Origin: Agromyces sp. G08B096 | GTDB taxonomy: Bacteria; Actinomycetota; Actinomycetes; Actinomycetales; Microbacteriaceae | DNA: 64,000 nt | Reading direction: 5' to 3' | NCBI RefSeq assembly: GCF_040267705.1 | Contig: NZ_CP158374.1 | Coordinates: 3,472,001 to 3,536,000, forward strand | In this document: one piece after another, positions 1 to 8,710 of the stretch | Layout: the number at the start of each line of letters is the position of its first letter | Position numbering within the stretch: the stretch's first letter is position 1 | Notes under the pieces: model-generated | Seen by the model: only the letters and a program-made list of their open reading frames with translations | Databases searched by the model: none | What the model was told of the DNA's origin: nothing | Made by a program: the position numbers and the translations under genes

Positions 1-2
1 AC

Positions 3-1784
3 GCGCCGCTGCCCGGCGAACAGGTGCTGCTCGACGAGAACGCCGAGGCCGAGGGCCACGACTACTTCTCGCTCGGCAGCTTCGACATCACCCCCGACGG
101 CTCCACGCTGCTCTACGCCGTCGACGTCGAGGGAGACGAACGCTACACGCTGCGCCTCCGCGCGCTCGACGGTTCGAGCCGCACCTACGACGACACCATC
201 GAGGGCACGGCCGCGGGCGCCGTCTTCGACCCGACGGGCCGGTACGTCTTCTACGCCACCGTCGACGAGGCCTGGCGCCCCGACACCATCTGGCGACACG
301 AGGTCGGCACCGAGGCATCCGCCGATGTGCGGGTGTTCACCGAACCCGACGAACGGTTCTGGCTCGGCGTCGGCGTGACGCGGAGCCGCCGGTTCCTCGT
401 CATCGAGGCCGGCTCGAACGTCACGAGCGAGACCTGGCTGCTGGATGCCTCGGACCCGACCGGCGAGTTCCGCGTCGTCTGGCCCCGGAAGGACGGCGTC
501 GAGTACGACGTCGAGCACGTCGTCGCCGGCGGGAAGGACCGCCTGCTCATCGTCCACAACGACGGCGCGGTGAACTTCGAGCTGGTCTCCGTCGCGGCAT
601 CCGACCCTCAGGGGCCGCGGCGGATGCTGCTGCCCCACAGCGAGGCGGTGCGCCTCGAGGCCGTCGACGCGTTCCGCGACTTCGTGGCGCTGGAGTACCG
701 CCGCGACGGGCTGCCGCGGGTGGCGATCGCCAAGCTGCCGCCCGCGGGTCTGCCGGCCGACGCGACGCCTGACGACACGCTGCACGAGCTCGTCTTCGAC
801 GAGCCGCTGATCTCGGTCGCCGTCGGCAGCAATCCCGACTGGGAGCAGCCGACATTGCGCATCGAGACGGCGAGCTTCGTCACGCCGCCCACGGTCACCG
901 ACCTCGTGGTCGCGACCGGTGAGCGCCGGCTGCGGAAGCAGCAGCCCGTGCTCGGCGGGTACGACCCTTCGCGATACACGCAGCGGCGGGAGTGGGCGAC
1001 GGCCTCCGACGGCACGCGCATCCCGATCTCGCTCGTGTACCGCACCGACCTCGTCGAGCTCGGCACGCCCGCCCCGACGCTTCTCTACGGCTACGGCTCC
1101 TACGAGTTCTCGGTGGACCCGGCGTTCGCGATCCCGAGGCTGTCGCTGCTCGACCGCGGCATGATCTACGCGGTCGCGCACGTCCGAGGCGGCGGCGAGA
1201 TGGGCCGGCTCTGGTACGAGCACGGGAAACGACTGAAGAAGCGGGCGACCTTCACGGACTTCGTCGCGGTCGCCGAGCATCTCGTCGACAACGACATCAC
1301 GGCACCCGACCGGCTCGTGGCGCACGGCGGTTCCGCGGGCGGGCTCCTCGTCGGTGCGGTGGCGAACCTCGCTCCGAGGCTCTTCTCCGGGATCCTCGCG
1401 CGCGTGCCGTTCGTCGACCCGCTCACCTCGATCCTCGATCCGTCGCTGCCGCTCACCGTGATCGAGTGGGACGAGTGGGGCAACCCGCTCGACGACCCAG
1501 AGGTCTACGCGTACATGAAGTCGTACTCCCCGTACGAGAACGTGCACGAGAACCACTACCCGCCGATCCTCGCCATCACCTCCCTGAACGACACCCGGGT
1601 GCTGTACGTCGAGCCGGCGAAGTGGGTCGCGAAGCTGCGCGATGCGGGCGCCGACCCGCTGCTCAAGACCGAGATGGCGGCCGGGCACGGCGGCTCCTCC
1701 GGCCGGTACTCGGCATGGCGGGAGCGCGCGTTCGCGTACGCGTGGGTGATCGACCGGGCGAGGGCGCACCCGTCGGGCGAGTGA
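3..1784 (+). CDS. ptrB: Oligopeptidase B / prolyl oligopeptidase (S9 family), 5' truncated by the window
   Basis: A cytoplasmic serine peptidase of family S9 that cleaves short peptides, usually after basic residues. The open frame runs in from the window edge, so roughly 110 N-terminal residues are missing compared with the usual 690-720. The first part is the beta-propeller region and the last 250 residues are the alpha/beta hydrolase domain. The catalytic triad is visible: Ser in GGSAGG (codon 1332-1334), Asp in LNDTRV (codon 1590-1592) and His in AGHGGSSGR (codon 1686-1688). A GTG at position 24 is internal, because homologous sequence (APLPGEQ) continues upstream. Assignment to S9 is firm; oligopeptidase B rather than another S9A member is likely. 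Confidence 0.92.
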   Translation, partial: APLPGEQVLLDENAEAEGHDYFSLGSFDITPDGSTLLYAVDVEGDERYTLRLRALDGSSRTYDDTIEGTAAGAVFDPTGRYVFYATVDEAWRPDTIWRHEVGTEASADVRVFTEPDERFWLGVGVTRSRRFLVIEAGSNVTSETWLLDASDPTGEFRVVWPRKDGVEYDVEHVVAGGKDRLLIVHNDGAVNFELVSVAASDPQGPRRMLLPHSEAVRLEAVDAFRDFVALEYRRDGLPRVAIAKLPPAGLPADATPDDTLHELVFDEPLISVAVGSNPDWEQPTLRIETASFVTPPTVTDLVVATGERRLRKQQPVLGGYDPSRYTQRREWATASDGTRIPISLVYRTDLVELGTPAPTLLYGYGSYEFSVDPAFAIPRLSLLDRGMIYAVAHVRGGGEMGRLWYEHGKRLKKRATFTDFVAVAEHLVDNDITAPDRLVAHGGSAGGLLVGAVANLAPRLFSGILARVPFVDPLTSILDPSLPLTVIEWDEWGNPLDDPEVYAYMKSYSPYENVHENHYPPILAITSLNDTRVLYVEPAKWVAKLRDAGADPLLKTEMAAGHGGSSGRYSAWRERAFAYAWVIDRARAHPSGE

Positions 1785-1804
1785 GCGGCTCGGGCGAGTG
1801 AGCG
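1773..1804. repeat. 15-bp tandem repeat straddling the oligopeptidase stop codon
   Basis: TCGGGCGAGTGAGCG occurs at 1773-1787 and again, perfectly, at 1790-1804 (period 17). The first copy contains the TGA stop at 1782-1784, so the duplication adds a second copy of the gene's 3' end downstream of the stop. No function is evident. Confidence 0.85.
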
Positions 1805-1905
1805 AATCCGGCACGTGAGCCGCTCGGGCGCGGGCCGGACCGCCCCGCGTTCGCCGGCAGCGAGCATGTCTGTCGGATGTCGGCGCGCGCTGGCAGACTC
1901 GCGCC

Positions 1906-3222
1906 ATGTCCATCCTCTCGTCGCTCACCGAACGCGTCCCCGATCGGGCCTTCGGCCCCGGCTCCCCTGAGTACGACGCCGGCCGCACCGTGTTCGCCGG
2001 AGTCGGCGAGCCCGAGGCCGTCGTCCGCCCCACCACCGCCGACGAGGTCGCCATGGCGGTGCGCACGGCGGTCGACCACGGCCGTCCGATCGCCGTCCGC
2101 AGCGGCGGGCACGGCAGCCTGCCGGTGACCGGCGGCGTCGTGATCGACCTCTCCGCGCTCGACGCGATCTCGGTCGGAGCCGACGGGCTGGTCTCGGTCG
2201 GCGGCGGTGCCCGCTGGGGCGACGTCGCGGCCGCGCTGGCGCCGCACGGGCTCGCCCTCACGTCGGGCGACACGCGCGAGGTGGGCGTCGGCGGCATCGG
2301 CGTGGGCGGGGGCATCGGCTGGCTCGTGCGCACGCACGGACTCACGATCGACCTGGTGCGCGAGGTCGAGGTCGTCACGGCGGCCGGCGCCGTCGTCACG
2401 GCGAACGCCGGCACCCACCCCGAGCTCTTCTGGGCGCTTCGCGGCGGCGGGGGCAACTTCGGCATCGTGACGAGGTTCACCTTCCAGGCGGCCCGGGTGG
2501 GCGACTTCGTCGGCGGACACGTGCGGTTCGACGCATCCGACGTCGGTGCGATCCTCCGCGCCTGGCGCGACGTGACGGTGGCCTCGCCCGACGAGCTCAA
2601 TTCGACGCTCATGGTGATACCGCCGTTCGGGCCCGAGATGCCCGGCGGGCCGCAGCTGGCGGTGGCGCTGCAGGGCACCGAGGAGGAGCTCCGGCGCCTC
2701 CTCGACCCGCTGCTGTCGCTGCCGTCGGTCACCGAGGTCTCGCTCGCGCCCGTCGCGTTCGGCGACCTGCTCGAGTCCGCCCCGCCCGGGCGTCCGCCGT
2801 TCCGCTTCGTCGGCAGCAACGGGTTCGTGCCCGAGCTGTCCGACGAGTTCCTTGCCTCGTGCGAGCAGGCCCTCGCGGTCGGCGCGCCCACGATGCTCAT
2901 GCTCCGCGCGCTCGGCGGCGCGTTCGCCCGCGTCGCGCCGGATGCCACGCCGATCGCGTTCCGCGACGCTCAGGCCTTCTTCATGGTGAACGCGCTGCTG
3001 CCGGCGGACGCGAGCGACGACGATCTCGCCGCGCTGCGCCTCCAGCTCGATGCGCCGTTCGATCACACGTCGGGCAAGTACGCCAACTTCACCCAGGAGT
3101 ACGGCGACGACGTGCTCGCGACGATCTATGCGCCCTCCGCGCTCGAACGGCTCCGGCGGGTCAAGGCGGAGTTCGACCCCGGCGACGTGTTCCGCGGGGC
3201 GCACCACATCGCCCCGGCCTGA
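1906..3222 (+). CDS. FAD-binding oxidoreductase, berberine-bridge-enzyme (BBE) type
   Basis: 438 residues. The N-terminal PCMH/FAD_binding_4 domain spans about 30-200 and carries the RSGGH motif (65-69) whose His69 normally bonds covalently to the 8-alpha position of FAD. The second covalent Cys of bicovalent BBE enzymes is not visible in the GGIGWLVR segment. The C-terminal BBE domain ends in NFTQEY...FDPGDVFRGAHH. Family members oxidise sugars, alcohols or alkaloid-like substrates with O2; the substrate cannot be read from the sequence. ATG lies 6 nt after a weak -10 (CAGACT, 1894-1899), so the message may be leaderless. It precedes the iol operon in the same direction, so oxidation of a sugar or cyclitol is possible but unproven. 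Confidence 0.88.
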   Translation: MSILSSLTERVPDRAFGPGSPEYDAGRTVFAGVGEPEAVVRPTTADEVAMAVRTAVDHGRPIAVRSGGHGSLPVTGGVVIDLSALDAISVGADGLVSVGGGARWGDVAAALAPHGLALTSGDTREVGVGGIGVGGGIGWLVRTHGLTIDLVREVEVVTAAGAVVTANAGTHPELFWALRGGGGNFGIVTRFTFQAARVGDFVGGHVRFDASDVGAILRAWRDVTVASPDELNSTLMVIPPFGPEMPGGPQLAVALQGTEEELRRLLDPLLSLPSVTEVSLAPVAFGDLLESAPPGRPPFRFVGSNGFVPELSDEFLASCEQALAVGAPTMLMLRALGGAFARVAPDATPIAFRDAQAFFMVNALLPADASDDDLAALRLQLDAPFDHTSGKYANFTQEYGDDVLATIYAPSALERLRRVKAEFDPGDVFRGAHHIAPA

Positions 3223-3273
3223 CGGGTGGGCGCAATCCGGGCCTGCAGCGGATCCGATGCAGGCGCCACTACT

Positions 3274-3303
3274 TTGTAAGGACATTCTGTGTAAACTGTG
3301 ACG
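3274..3303 (+). promoter_or_regulatory. Candidate promoter/operator of the iolC operon
   Basis: An AT-richer island (TTTGTAAGGACATTCTG, then TGTAAACTGTG) stands out in the GC-rich gap before iolC. TTGTAA at 3274-3279 matches the -35 of the minus-strand IolE-like operon (reverse of 21372-21377), and the ACAT/TCTG pieces resemble its TCTGACAT half-sites in degenerate form. No convincing -10 at canonical spacing is seen; TAAACT (3292-3297) is the nearest candidate. Confidence 0.35.
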
Positions 3304-3337
3304 CACGGTCCGTCAACGAGGGAGTGACACGGCGCGC

Positions 3338-4333
3338 ATGAGCACACGAGAACCGGGCTCCTTCGAGGTCCTCACCATCGGCCGCGTCGGCATCGATCTC
3401 TATCCAGTGGAGACCGGCCGCACTCTCGATGAGGTCGAGACCTTCACCAAATCGCTCGGGGGAAGTCCCGCGAACGTCGCCATCGCCGCGGCACGCCACG
3501 GCCGGCGCAGTGCGCTCGTCAGCAAGACCGGGGCCGACGCATTCGGCCGGTTCGTGCACCGCGAGCTCGAGCGCCTCGGCGTCGACGCCTCCGCCGTGGG
3601 AACGACGCCCGAGCTGCAGACGCCGCTGACGTTCTGCGAGATCTTCCCGCCCGACGACTTCCCCCTCACCTTCTACCGACGGCCGAAGGCGCCCGACCTG
3701 GAGATCGGGGCCGGCGACGTGCCGCTCGACCAGGTCCGTGCCGCCGGCGTCTACTGGTCCACGGTGACGGGCCTCAGCGAGGAACCGAGCCGATCCGCGC
3801 ACCACGCCGCATGGGCGGCACGGGGCCGCGCTCCGCTCACGGTGCTCGACCTCGACTACCGGCCGATGTTCTGGCCCTCGGCCGAGGAGGCGAGCCGCGA
3901 GGTGCGCCGGGCCCTCACGCAGGTGACGGTCGCGGTCGGCAACCTCGACGAGTGCGAAGTGGCGGTCGGCGAACGGGACCCCCGACGAGCGGCCGAGGCG
4001 CTGCTCGAGGCCGGGCTCGAGCTCGCCGTCGTGAAGCAGGGTCCACGAGGCGTCCTCGCGATGACGCGCGACGAGGTGGTCGAGTCTCCGCCGATCCCCG
4101 TCGACGTGGTGAACGGGCTCGGCGCTGGCGACGGGTTCGGCGGCGCCCTCTGCCACGGACTGCTCGCGGGCTGGCCGCTCGAACGCACCATCCGGTTCGC
4201 GAACGCGGCCGGGGCCATCGTCGCCACCCGCCGGGAATGCTCCACCGCGATGCCGTCGACCGAGGAGGTCGAGGGGCTCCTCGCAGAGCGGGCCGGCACG
4301 CCGACCGGAGGAGGCGCCGATGCCATCGCGTGA
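3338..4333 (+). CDS. iolC: 5-dehydro-2-deoxygluconokinase (PfkB family)
   Basis: 331 residues; phosphorylates 2-deoxy-5-keto-D-gluconate with ATP, the step before aldol cleavage in myo-inositol catabolism. The ribokinase fold is clear: the substrate-side GGSPANVAIAAARHG (41-55) and the PfkB signature with catalytic Asp in VVNGLGAGDGFGGAL (about 257-271). Start ATG follows a GAGGGAG ribosome site at 3318-3324. The 3' end overlaps the next gene by 14 nt, and the order kinase-aldolase-iolB-iolD defines an inositol operon. PfkB members are hard to tell apart by sequence alone, but the context makes IolC the best call. Confidence 0.93.
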   Translation: MSTREPGSFEVLTIGRVGIDLYPVETGRTLDEVETFTKSLGGSPANVAIAAARHGRRSALVSKTGADAFGRFVHRELERLGVDASAVGTTPELQTPLTFCEIFPPDDFPLTFYRRPKAPDLEIGAGDVPLDQVRAAGVYWSTVTGLSEEPSRSAHHAAWAARGRAPLTVLDLDYRPMFWPSAEEASREVRRALTQVTVAVGNLDECEVAVGERDPRRAAEALLEAGLELAVVKQGPRGVLAMTRDEVVESPPIPVDVVNGLGAGDGFGGALCHGLLAGWPLERTIRFANAAGAIVATRRECSTAMPSTEEVEGLLAERAGTPTGGGADAIA

Positions 4334-5225
4334 GGAGTGGTTCATCGATCCGGTGCGGTTCGACGAGATGCGACGCATCCGCGCCACCGACCCCGCGGCG
4401 GTCGCCGCCGCGCACGCGTCGCGCCGGAAGCGACCGCTGCTCGGCGACACGGGCCGGCTGTTCATCCTCGCCGCCGACCACCCCGCGCGGGGCGCGCTCG
4501 GCGTCGGCGAGGAACCGCTCGCCATGGCCGACCGGTACCGCCTGCTCGACCGGCTCGCCCTCGCCCTCAGCCGGCCGGGCGTCGACGGCGTGCTCGGCAC
4601 GCCCGACATCATCGACGACCTGACCCTGCTCGGCGTGCTCGACGACAAGGTCGTCGTCGGGTCCATGAACCGCGGAGGCCTCCGCGGGTCCGTCTTCGAG
4701 ATGGACGACCGCTTCACCGGCTACGACATCCCCGGCATCGTGCGCGACCGCCTCGATTTCGCGAAGTGCCTGCTGCGCATCAACCTGAAGGACCCGGCGA
4801 CCAGCGCCACGCTCGAGGCGGTCGCCGCAGCCGTGAGCGCCGCGGCCGCCGCCGGCGTCCCGATCATGCTCGAGCCGTTCATGAGCGCCTGGGCCGACGG
4901 CGCGATCGTCAACGAGCTCACCGCAGACGCCGTGATCACCTCGGTCGCGATCGCAGCGGGGCTCGGCACCAGCTCGGCGTACACCTGGATGAAGCTGCCC
5001 GTCGTGCCCGAGATGGACCGCGTCATGGCCGCGACGACGCTGCCGACGCTGCTCCTCGGCGGCGAGCGGGGCGACGATCAGGAAGAGACCTACGCCGGGT
5101 GGGAGCGGGCGCTCGAGCTGCCCGGGGTCCGCGGGCTGGTCGTGGGCCGCACCCTCGTGTATCCGCCCGACGACGACGTCGTCCGCGCCGTCGACACGGC
5201 CGCCGCGCTCGTCCACGATCGATGA
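4320..5225 (+). CDS. Cgl0159-type (beta/alpha)8 aldolase-like protein, probable DKG-6-phosphate aldolase
   Basis: 301 residues resembling the Cgl0159 family found in actinobacterial inositol clusters, a TIM barrel related to DeoC/LacD class I aldolases. Visible barrel elements are FILAADHPARGAL near residue 50, RINLKD near 157 and GVPIMLEPFMS near 180. Placed between iolC and iolB, it most likely replaces IolJ and splits 2-deoxy-5-keto-gluconate 6-phosphate into DHAP and malonate semialdehyde. That role is inferred from context; a Schiff-base lysine is not assigned with certainty. The start overlaps the iolC end by 14 nt, which suggests translational coupling. Confidence 0.82.
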   Translation: MPSREEWFIDPVRFDEMRRIRATDPAAVAAAHASRRKRPLLGDTGRLFILAADHPARGALGVGEEPLAMADRYRLLDRLALALSRPGVDGVLGTPDIIDDLTLLGVLDDKVVVGSMNRGGLRGSVFEMDDRFTGYDIPGIVRDRLDFAKCLLRINLKDPATSATLEAVAAAVSAAAAAGVPIMLEPFMSAWADGAIVNELTADAVITSVAIAAGLGTSSAYTWMKLPVVPEMDRVMAATTLPTLLLGGERGDDQEETYAGWERALELPGVRGLVVGRTLVYPPDDDVVRAVDTAAALVHDR

Positions 5226-5239
5226 GGGAGGACGACACG

Positions 5240-6226
5240 ATGAACGACATCCCATCGGAGCCGCTGCACGACGAGGCATCCTCTGACGATCGCCGGACCT
5301 GGGTGCATCCAGCCGGGGCTCTCGCCCGTGACGGGTGGCAGGTCGTGGTCGACTCGTCCATCGCCGGCTGGCGGCACACGGCGCTCCGCGTGGGCGAGCC
5401 GGGCGACACCGGTCTCGGGCTCCCGGCCGCAGATCTGGAGCGCCTGATCGTGCCGCTGCACGGCTCTTTCACCGTCGGGGTCGATGCGCCGGACGACGAC
5501 GCCCCCGCCACGGAGCGGTTCGAGCTCGCCGGGCGACCCTCGGTGTTCTCAGGGCCGACCGACACCCTCTTCCTCCCGCCGGGCGCGGCCGCCCGGATCA
5601 CGGGCCGCGGGCGCGTCGCCGTCGCGGAGGCCCCCTCGACGACCCGCCGCCCCGTCCGGCACCTTCCCGTCGAGGCGGCCCCCGTCGAGCTCCGCGGTCG
5701 CGGACGCGCCAGCCGGCAGGTGCACGACCTCGGCACGCCCGCGGTGCTCGACGCCGACCGGCTCATCGTCTGCGAGGTGCTCACGCCGGCCGGCAACTGG
5801 TCGTCGTACCCGCCGCACAAGCACGACGAGCACCGGCCGGGCGTCGAGTCGCGGCTCGAGGAGATCTACTACTTCGAGGTCGAGCCGGAGACGGGCGGCG
5901 ACGGCCGCACCGGAACGGACCCGTTCGCCCTCTTCAGCGCCTCCTCGTCACCGCAGGTGCACATCGAGATCGACGAGCGGGTGCGCACCGGCGACGTGGT
6001 GCTGCTCCCGGGCGGCTACCACGGTCCCGCGGCGGCCGCGCCGGGATACGACCTCTACTACCTCAATGTGATGGCGGGGCCCGGCGACCGGGTCTGGCAG
6101 ATCACCGACGAGCCCGGCCACGCCTGGGTCCGGCAGACCTGGGACGACGAGGAGCTCGACCCCCGCCTGCCGTTCGGAGCCGCCGACCGACGGTCGGCCG
6201 ACGATGCGAAGGAGCACACCCCATGA
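5240..6226 (+). CDS. iolB: 5-deoxy-glucuronate isomerase
   Basis: 328 residues; isomerises 5-deoxy-D-glucuronate to 2-deoxy-5-keto-D-gluconate. It is a bicupin: the metal-binding motif PPHKHDEH...LEEIYYFEVEPE lies in the C-terminal half and a degenerate cupin in the N-terminal half. I chose ATG 5240 because GAGGGAGGA at 5224-5232 sits 7 nt upstream. An in-frame ATG at 5222, overlapping the previous stop as ATGA, would add six residues (MREDDT). The 3' end overlaps iolD as ATGA. Length is normal to slightly long for IolB (about 270-300). Confidence 0.94.
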   Translation: MNDIPSEPLHDEASSDDRRTWVHPAGALARDGWQVVVDSSIAGWRHTALRVGEPGDTGLGLPAADLERLIVPLHGSFTVGVDAPDDDAPATERFELAGRPSVFSGPTDTLFLPPGAAARITGRGRVAVAEAPSTTRRPVRHLPVEAAPVELRGRGRASRQVHDLGTPAVLDADRLIVCEVLTPAGNWSSYPPHKHDEHRPGVESRLEEIYYFEVEPETGGDGRTGTDPFALFSASSSPQVHIEIDERVRTGDVVLLPGGYHGPAAAAPGYDLYYLNVMAGPGDRVWQITDEPGHAWVRQTWDDEELDPRLPFGAADRRSADDAKEHTP

Positions 6227-8115
6227 CGCGCATGACCGTCGCCCAGGCCCTCGTCGAGTTCCTGGCTCACCAGTGGACGGTCGACGGCGACGTCCGCGAG
6301 CGCACGATCCCCGGCGTGATCGGCATCTTCGGCCACGGCAACGTCGCCGGCCTCGGCGAAGCCCTGCTCGCCTCCAATCGGCGCGACCCCGACGAGCTGC
6401 CGTACCTGCAGGCGCGCACCGAGCAGGCGATGGTGCACCAGGCGGTCGGGTACGCGCGGATGCGCCGGCGCCGGGCGACCTTCGCGTGCGCGGCATCCGT
6501 CGGACCCGGCTCGTCGAACATGCTCACCGGTGCGGCGCTCGCGACCGCGAACCGGCTGCCGGCCCTGCTGCTGCCGAGCGACACGTTCGCGACGCGCGTG
6601 GCCGACCCGGTGCTGCAGCAGCTCGAGCTGCCGCACGACCCGAGCGTGCAGGTGACCGACGCCTTCCGCCCGCTGTCGCGCTTCTTCGACCGGGTCGAAC
6701 GGCCCGAACAGCTGTTCTCGATCGCACTCGGCGCGATGCGCGTGCTCACCGACCCCGCCGACACAGGCGCCGTGACCATCGCGCTCCCGGAGGATGTGCA
6801 GGCCGAGTCGATCGACGTGCCCGACGAGTTCCTCGCCGACCGGGAGTGGCACGTCCGCCGTCCGCTGCCGGAGCCGGGGCCGCTCGCCCGCGCGGTCGCC
6901 GCGATCCGGGGAGCCCGTCGGCCGCTCATCGTCGCGGGCGGCGGGGTGCTGTACTCGGGCGCGGAGGACGCACTCCGAACGCTCGCCGAGGCGACGGGCA
7001 TCCCCGTCTCGACGACGCAGGCCGGCGGCGGGTCGATCCTGTGGGACCACCCCGCCGCCGTCGGCGGAGTCGGGGCGACCGGATCCACCGCCGCGAACCG
7101 GCTCGCGGCCGACGCCGACGTGATCATCGGCATCGGCACGAGGTACAGCGACTTCACCACGGCGAGCCGCACCGCGTTCCGGCATCCCGGCGTCGCGTTC
7201 GTGAACGTGAACGTCGCGCCGATCGACGCGTACAAGCACGGCACGAACCTCCCCCTCGTCGCCGACGCGCGCACCGCCGTCGAGGCGCTCACCCGCGACC
7301 TCGCCGGGTATCGCGTGGAGGCCGCGTACGCCGAGCGCATCGCCGCGGAGAAGCGCGAGTGGGATGCCACGGTGGACGCCGCGTTCGCCCCGTCGCACCG
7401 CGACCGCCCGGCCCAATCGGAGATCATCGGCGCGGTGCACGCGGCGAGCGACCCGCGCGACGTCGTGGTGCAGGCCGCCGGCTCCCTGCCGGGCGACCTG
7501 CAGCGTCTCTGGCGCGTCCGCGACGCGCTCGGCTACCACGTCGAGTACGCCTTCTCGTGCATGGGGTACGAGATCGCCGGCGGCCTCGGCGTGCGCCGCG
7601 CGGCGCCAGACCGGGATGTCATCGTGATGGTCGGCGACGGGTCGTACCTCATGCTGCACACCGAGCTCGTCACCGCGGTCGCCGAGGGCCTGAAGCTCGT
7701 CGTCGTGCTCGTCCAGAACCAGGGCTTCGCCTCGATCGGCAACCTGTCGGAGTCGGTCGGCGCGCAGCGCTTCGGCACGAGGTATCGCCGCTACGACCCC
7801 GCCGCGCGCGACTTCCAGCGGGGCGACGTCCTGCCTGTGGATCTCGCCGCGAACGCCCGCAGCTACGGCGTCGACGTGATCGAGATCGCACCCGGTCCCG
7901 ACGCGATCGACGACCTCCGTCGTGCGGTCGAGGCGGCGAAGGCGTCGGACCGCACGACCCTCATCCACGTCGAGAGCGACCCCCTGCTGCCGGGGCCCGA
8001 TGGCGAGGGCTGGTGGGATGTCCCCATGGCCGAGGTCTCCGACCTCGACACCGTCCGCACGGCGCGCGCCGTCTACGAGGAGGAGCGCCGCGCGCAGCGG
8101 CCGCTGCTCGGCTGA
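6223..8115 (+). CDS. iolD: 3D-(3,5/4)-trihydroxycyclohexane-1,2-dione acylhydrolase (ThDP-dependent)
   Basis: 630 residues; hydrolytic ring opening of the dione made by inosose dehydratase, giving 5-deoxy-D-glucuronate. It has the three domains of ThDP enzymes: an N-terminal PYR domain with the cofactor-activating Glu in RTEQAMVHQAVGYA (about 60-75), a central domain, and a C-terminal PP domain with VGDGSYLMLHTEL and a downstream QNQGF that together hold Mg-ThDP. AAGGAG at 6209-6214 is 8 nt before ATG 6223, and the start overlaps the iolB stop. This is the last gene of the operon. IolA (methylmalonate-semialdehyde dehydrogenase) is not in the window. Confidence 0.95.
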   Translation: MTRMTVAQALVEFLAHQWTVDGDVRERTIPGVIGIFGHGNVAGLGEALLASNRRDPDELPYLQARTEQAMVHQAVGYARMRRRRATFACAASVGPGSSNMLTGAALATANRLPALLLPSDTFATRVADPVLQQLELPHDPSVQVTDAFRPLSRFFDRVERPEQLFSIALGAMRVLTDPADTGAVTIALPEDVQAESIDVPDEFLADREWHVRRPLPEPGPLARAVAAIRGARRPLIVAGGGVLYSGAEDALRTLAEATGIPVSTTQAGGGSILWDHPAAVGGVGATGSTAANRLAADADVIIGIGTRYSDFTTASRTAFRHPGVAFVNVNVAPIDAYKHGTNLPLVADARTAVEALTRDLAGYRVEAAYAERIAAEKREWDATVDAAFAPSHRDRPAQSEIIGAVHAASDPRDVVVQAAGSLPGDLQRLWRVRDALGYHVEYAFSCMGYEIAGGLGVRRAAPDRDVIVMVGDGSYLMLHTELVTAVAEGLKLVVVLVQNQGFASIGNLSESVGAQRFGTRYRRYDPAARDFQRGDVLPVDLAANARSYGVDVIEIAPGPDAIDDLRRAVEAAKASDRTTLIHVESDPLLPGPDGEGWWDVPMAEVSDLDTVRTARAVYEEERRAQRPLLG

Positions 8116-8226
8116 GCGCGCCGAGTCTCGAGCTCAGGGGTTCCGCCCAGGTCAGGACCGGTTTATGGTCGTGAGCGTGGGCGGCCGGCCCGCCGGCGCG
8201 CTCGCTTCGATGGGGAGGAGAGCACC

Positions 8227-8667
8227 ATGGACGACCGCAATGCCGCGGAGGAGTCGGAGACCCAGCCGGACCCCGATCTCAGATCGCTGGACCGGCTGGT
8301 CGGCACCTGGACGGTGTCGGGTGAAGCCGAGGGGACCGTCGTGTACGAGTGGACCGAGGGCGGGTTCTTCCTGCTCCAGCACGTCGAGCTCGGGGGCACC
8401 AAGGGCCTGGAAGTGATCGGCCACCTGCGGGGGTACGGCGAATCGCCGAGCGCCGACATCAGGTCGCGGTACTACGGCTTCTCCGAGGGCGAGACGCTCG
8501 ACTACACGTACGAGATCGTGGGCGACACGCTCACCATCTGGATGGGCGAACGCGGCTCGCCGGCGTATTACGAGGGCACCTTCAGCGAAGACGACTCGAC
8601 GTTGACGGGCGCCTGGCACTACCCGGGCGGCGGTGGGTACTCGACCGTGTCGACGCGCCTCGGATAG
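8227..8667 (+). CDS. DUF1579-like conserved protein (calycin-type fold)
   Basis: 146 residues, no signal peptide or membrane segment. The pattern LVGTWTVSGEAEG..Y.W.EGGFFLLQ.VE...GLEVIGHL.G....D..SRYYGFSEG, followed by short beta strands, matches the DUF1579/lipocalin-like small beta-barrel proteins of actinobacteria. Biochemical role unknown; ligand binding is the usual guess for this fold. GGGGAGGAG lies 6-7 nt before ATG. A possible -10 (TATGGT, 8164-8169) would give it its own promoter, so it need not belong to the iol operon, whose last gene ends 111 nt upstream. It converges with the MFS gene. Confidence 0.75.
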   Translation: MDDRNAAEESETQPDPDLRSLDRLVGTWTVSGEAEGTVVYEWTEGGFFLLQHVELGGTKGLEVIGHLRGYGESPSADIRSRYYGFSEGETLDYTYEIVGDTLTIWMGERGSPAYYEGTFSEDDSTLTGAWHYPGGGGYSTVSTRLG

Positions 8668-8693
8668 CGCGTGCGCCACGCCGGGCCCCCGGG

Positions 8694-8710
8694 CCGCCGC
8701 TCAGCGGCGG
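8694..8710. terminator. Short GC hairpin between convergent genes
   Basis: CCGCCGC (8694-8700), loop TCA, GCGGCGG (8704-8710). The loop is the stop codon of the MFS gene. There is no T-tract. It may end transcription of the DUF1579-like gene on the plus strand. Confidence 0.4.

Noticed and set aside
3050..3301. Plus-strand frame spanning the end of the BBE flavoprotein gene and the iolC promoter
   Set aside because: It overlaps a well-supported gene out of frame, has basic low-complexity sequence, and would cover the iolC promoter region.
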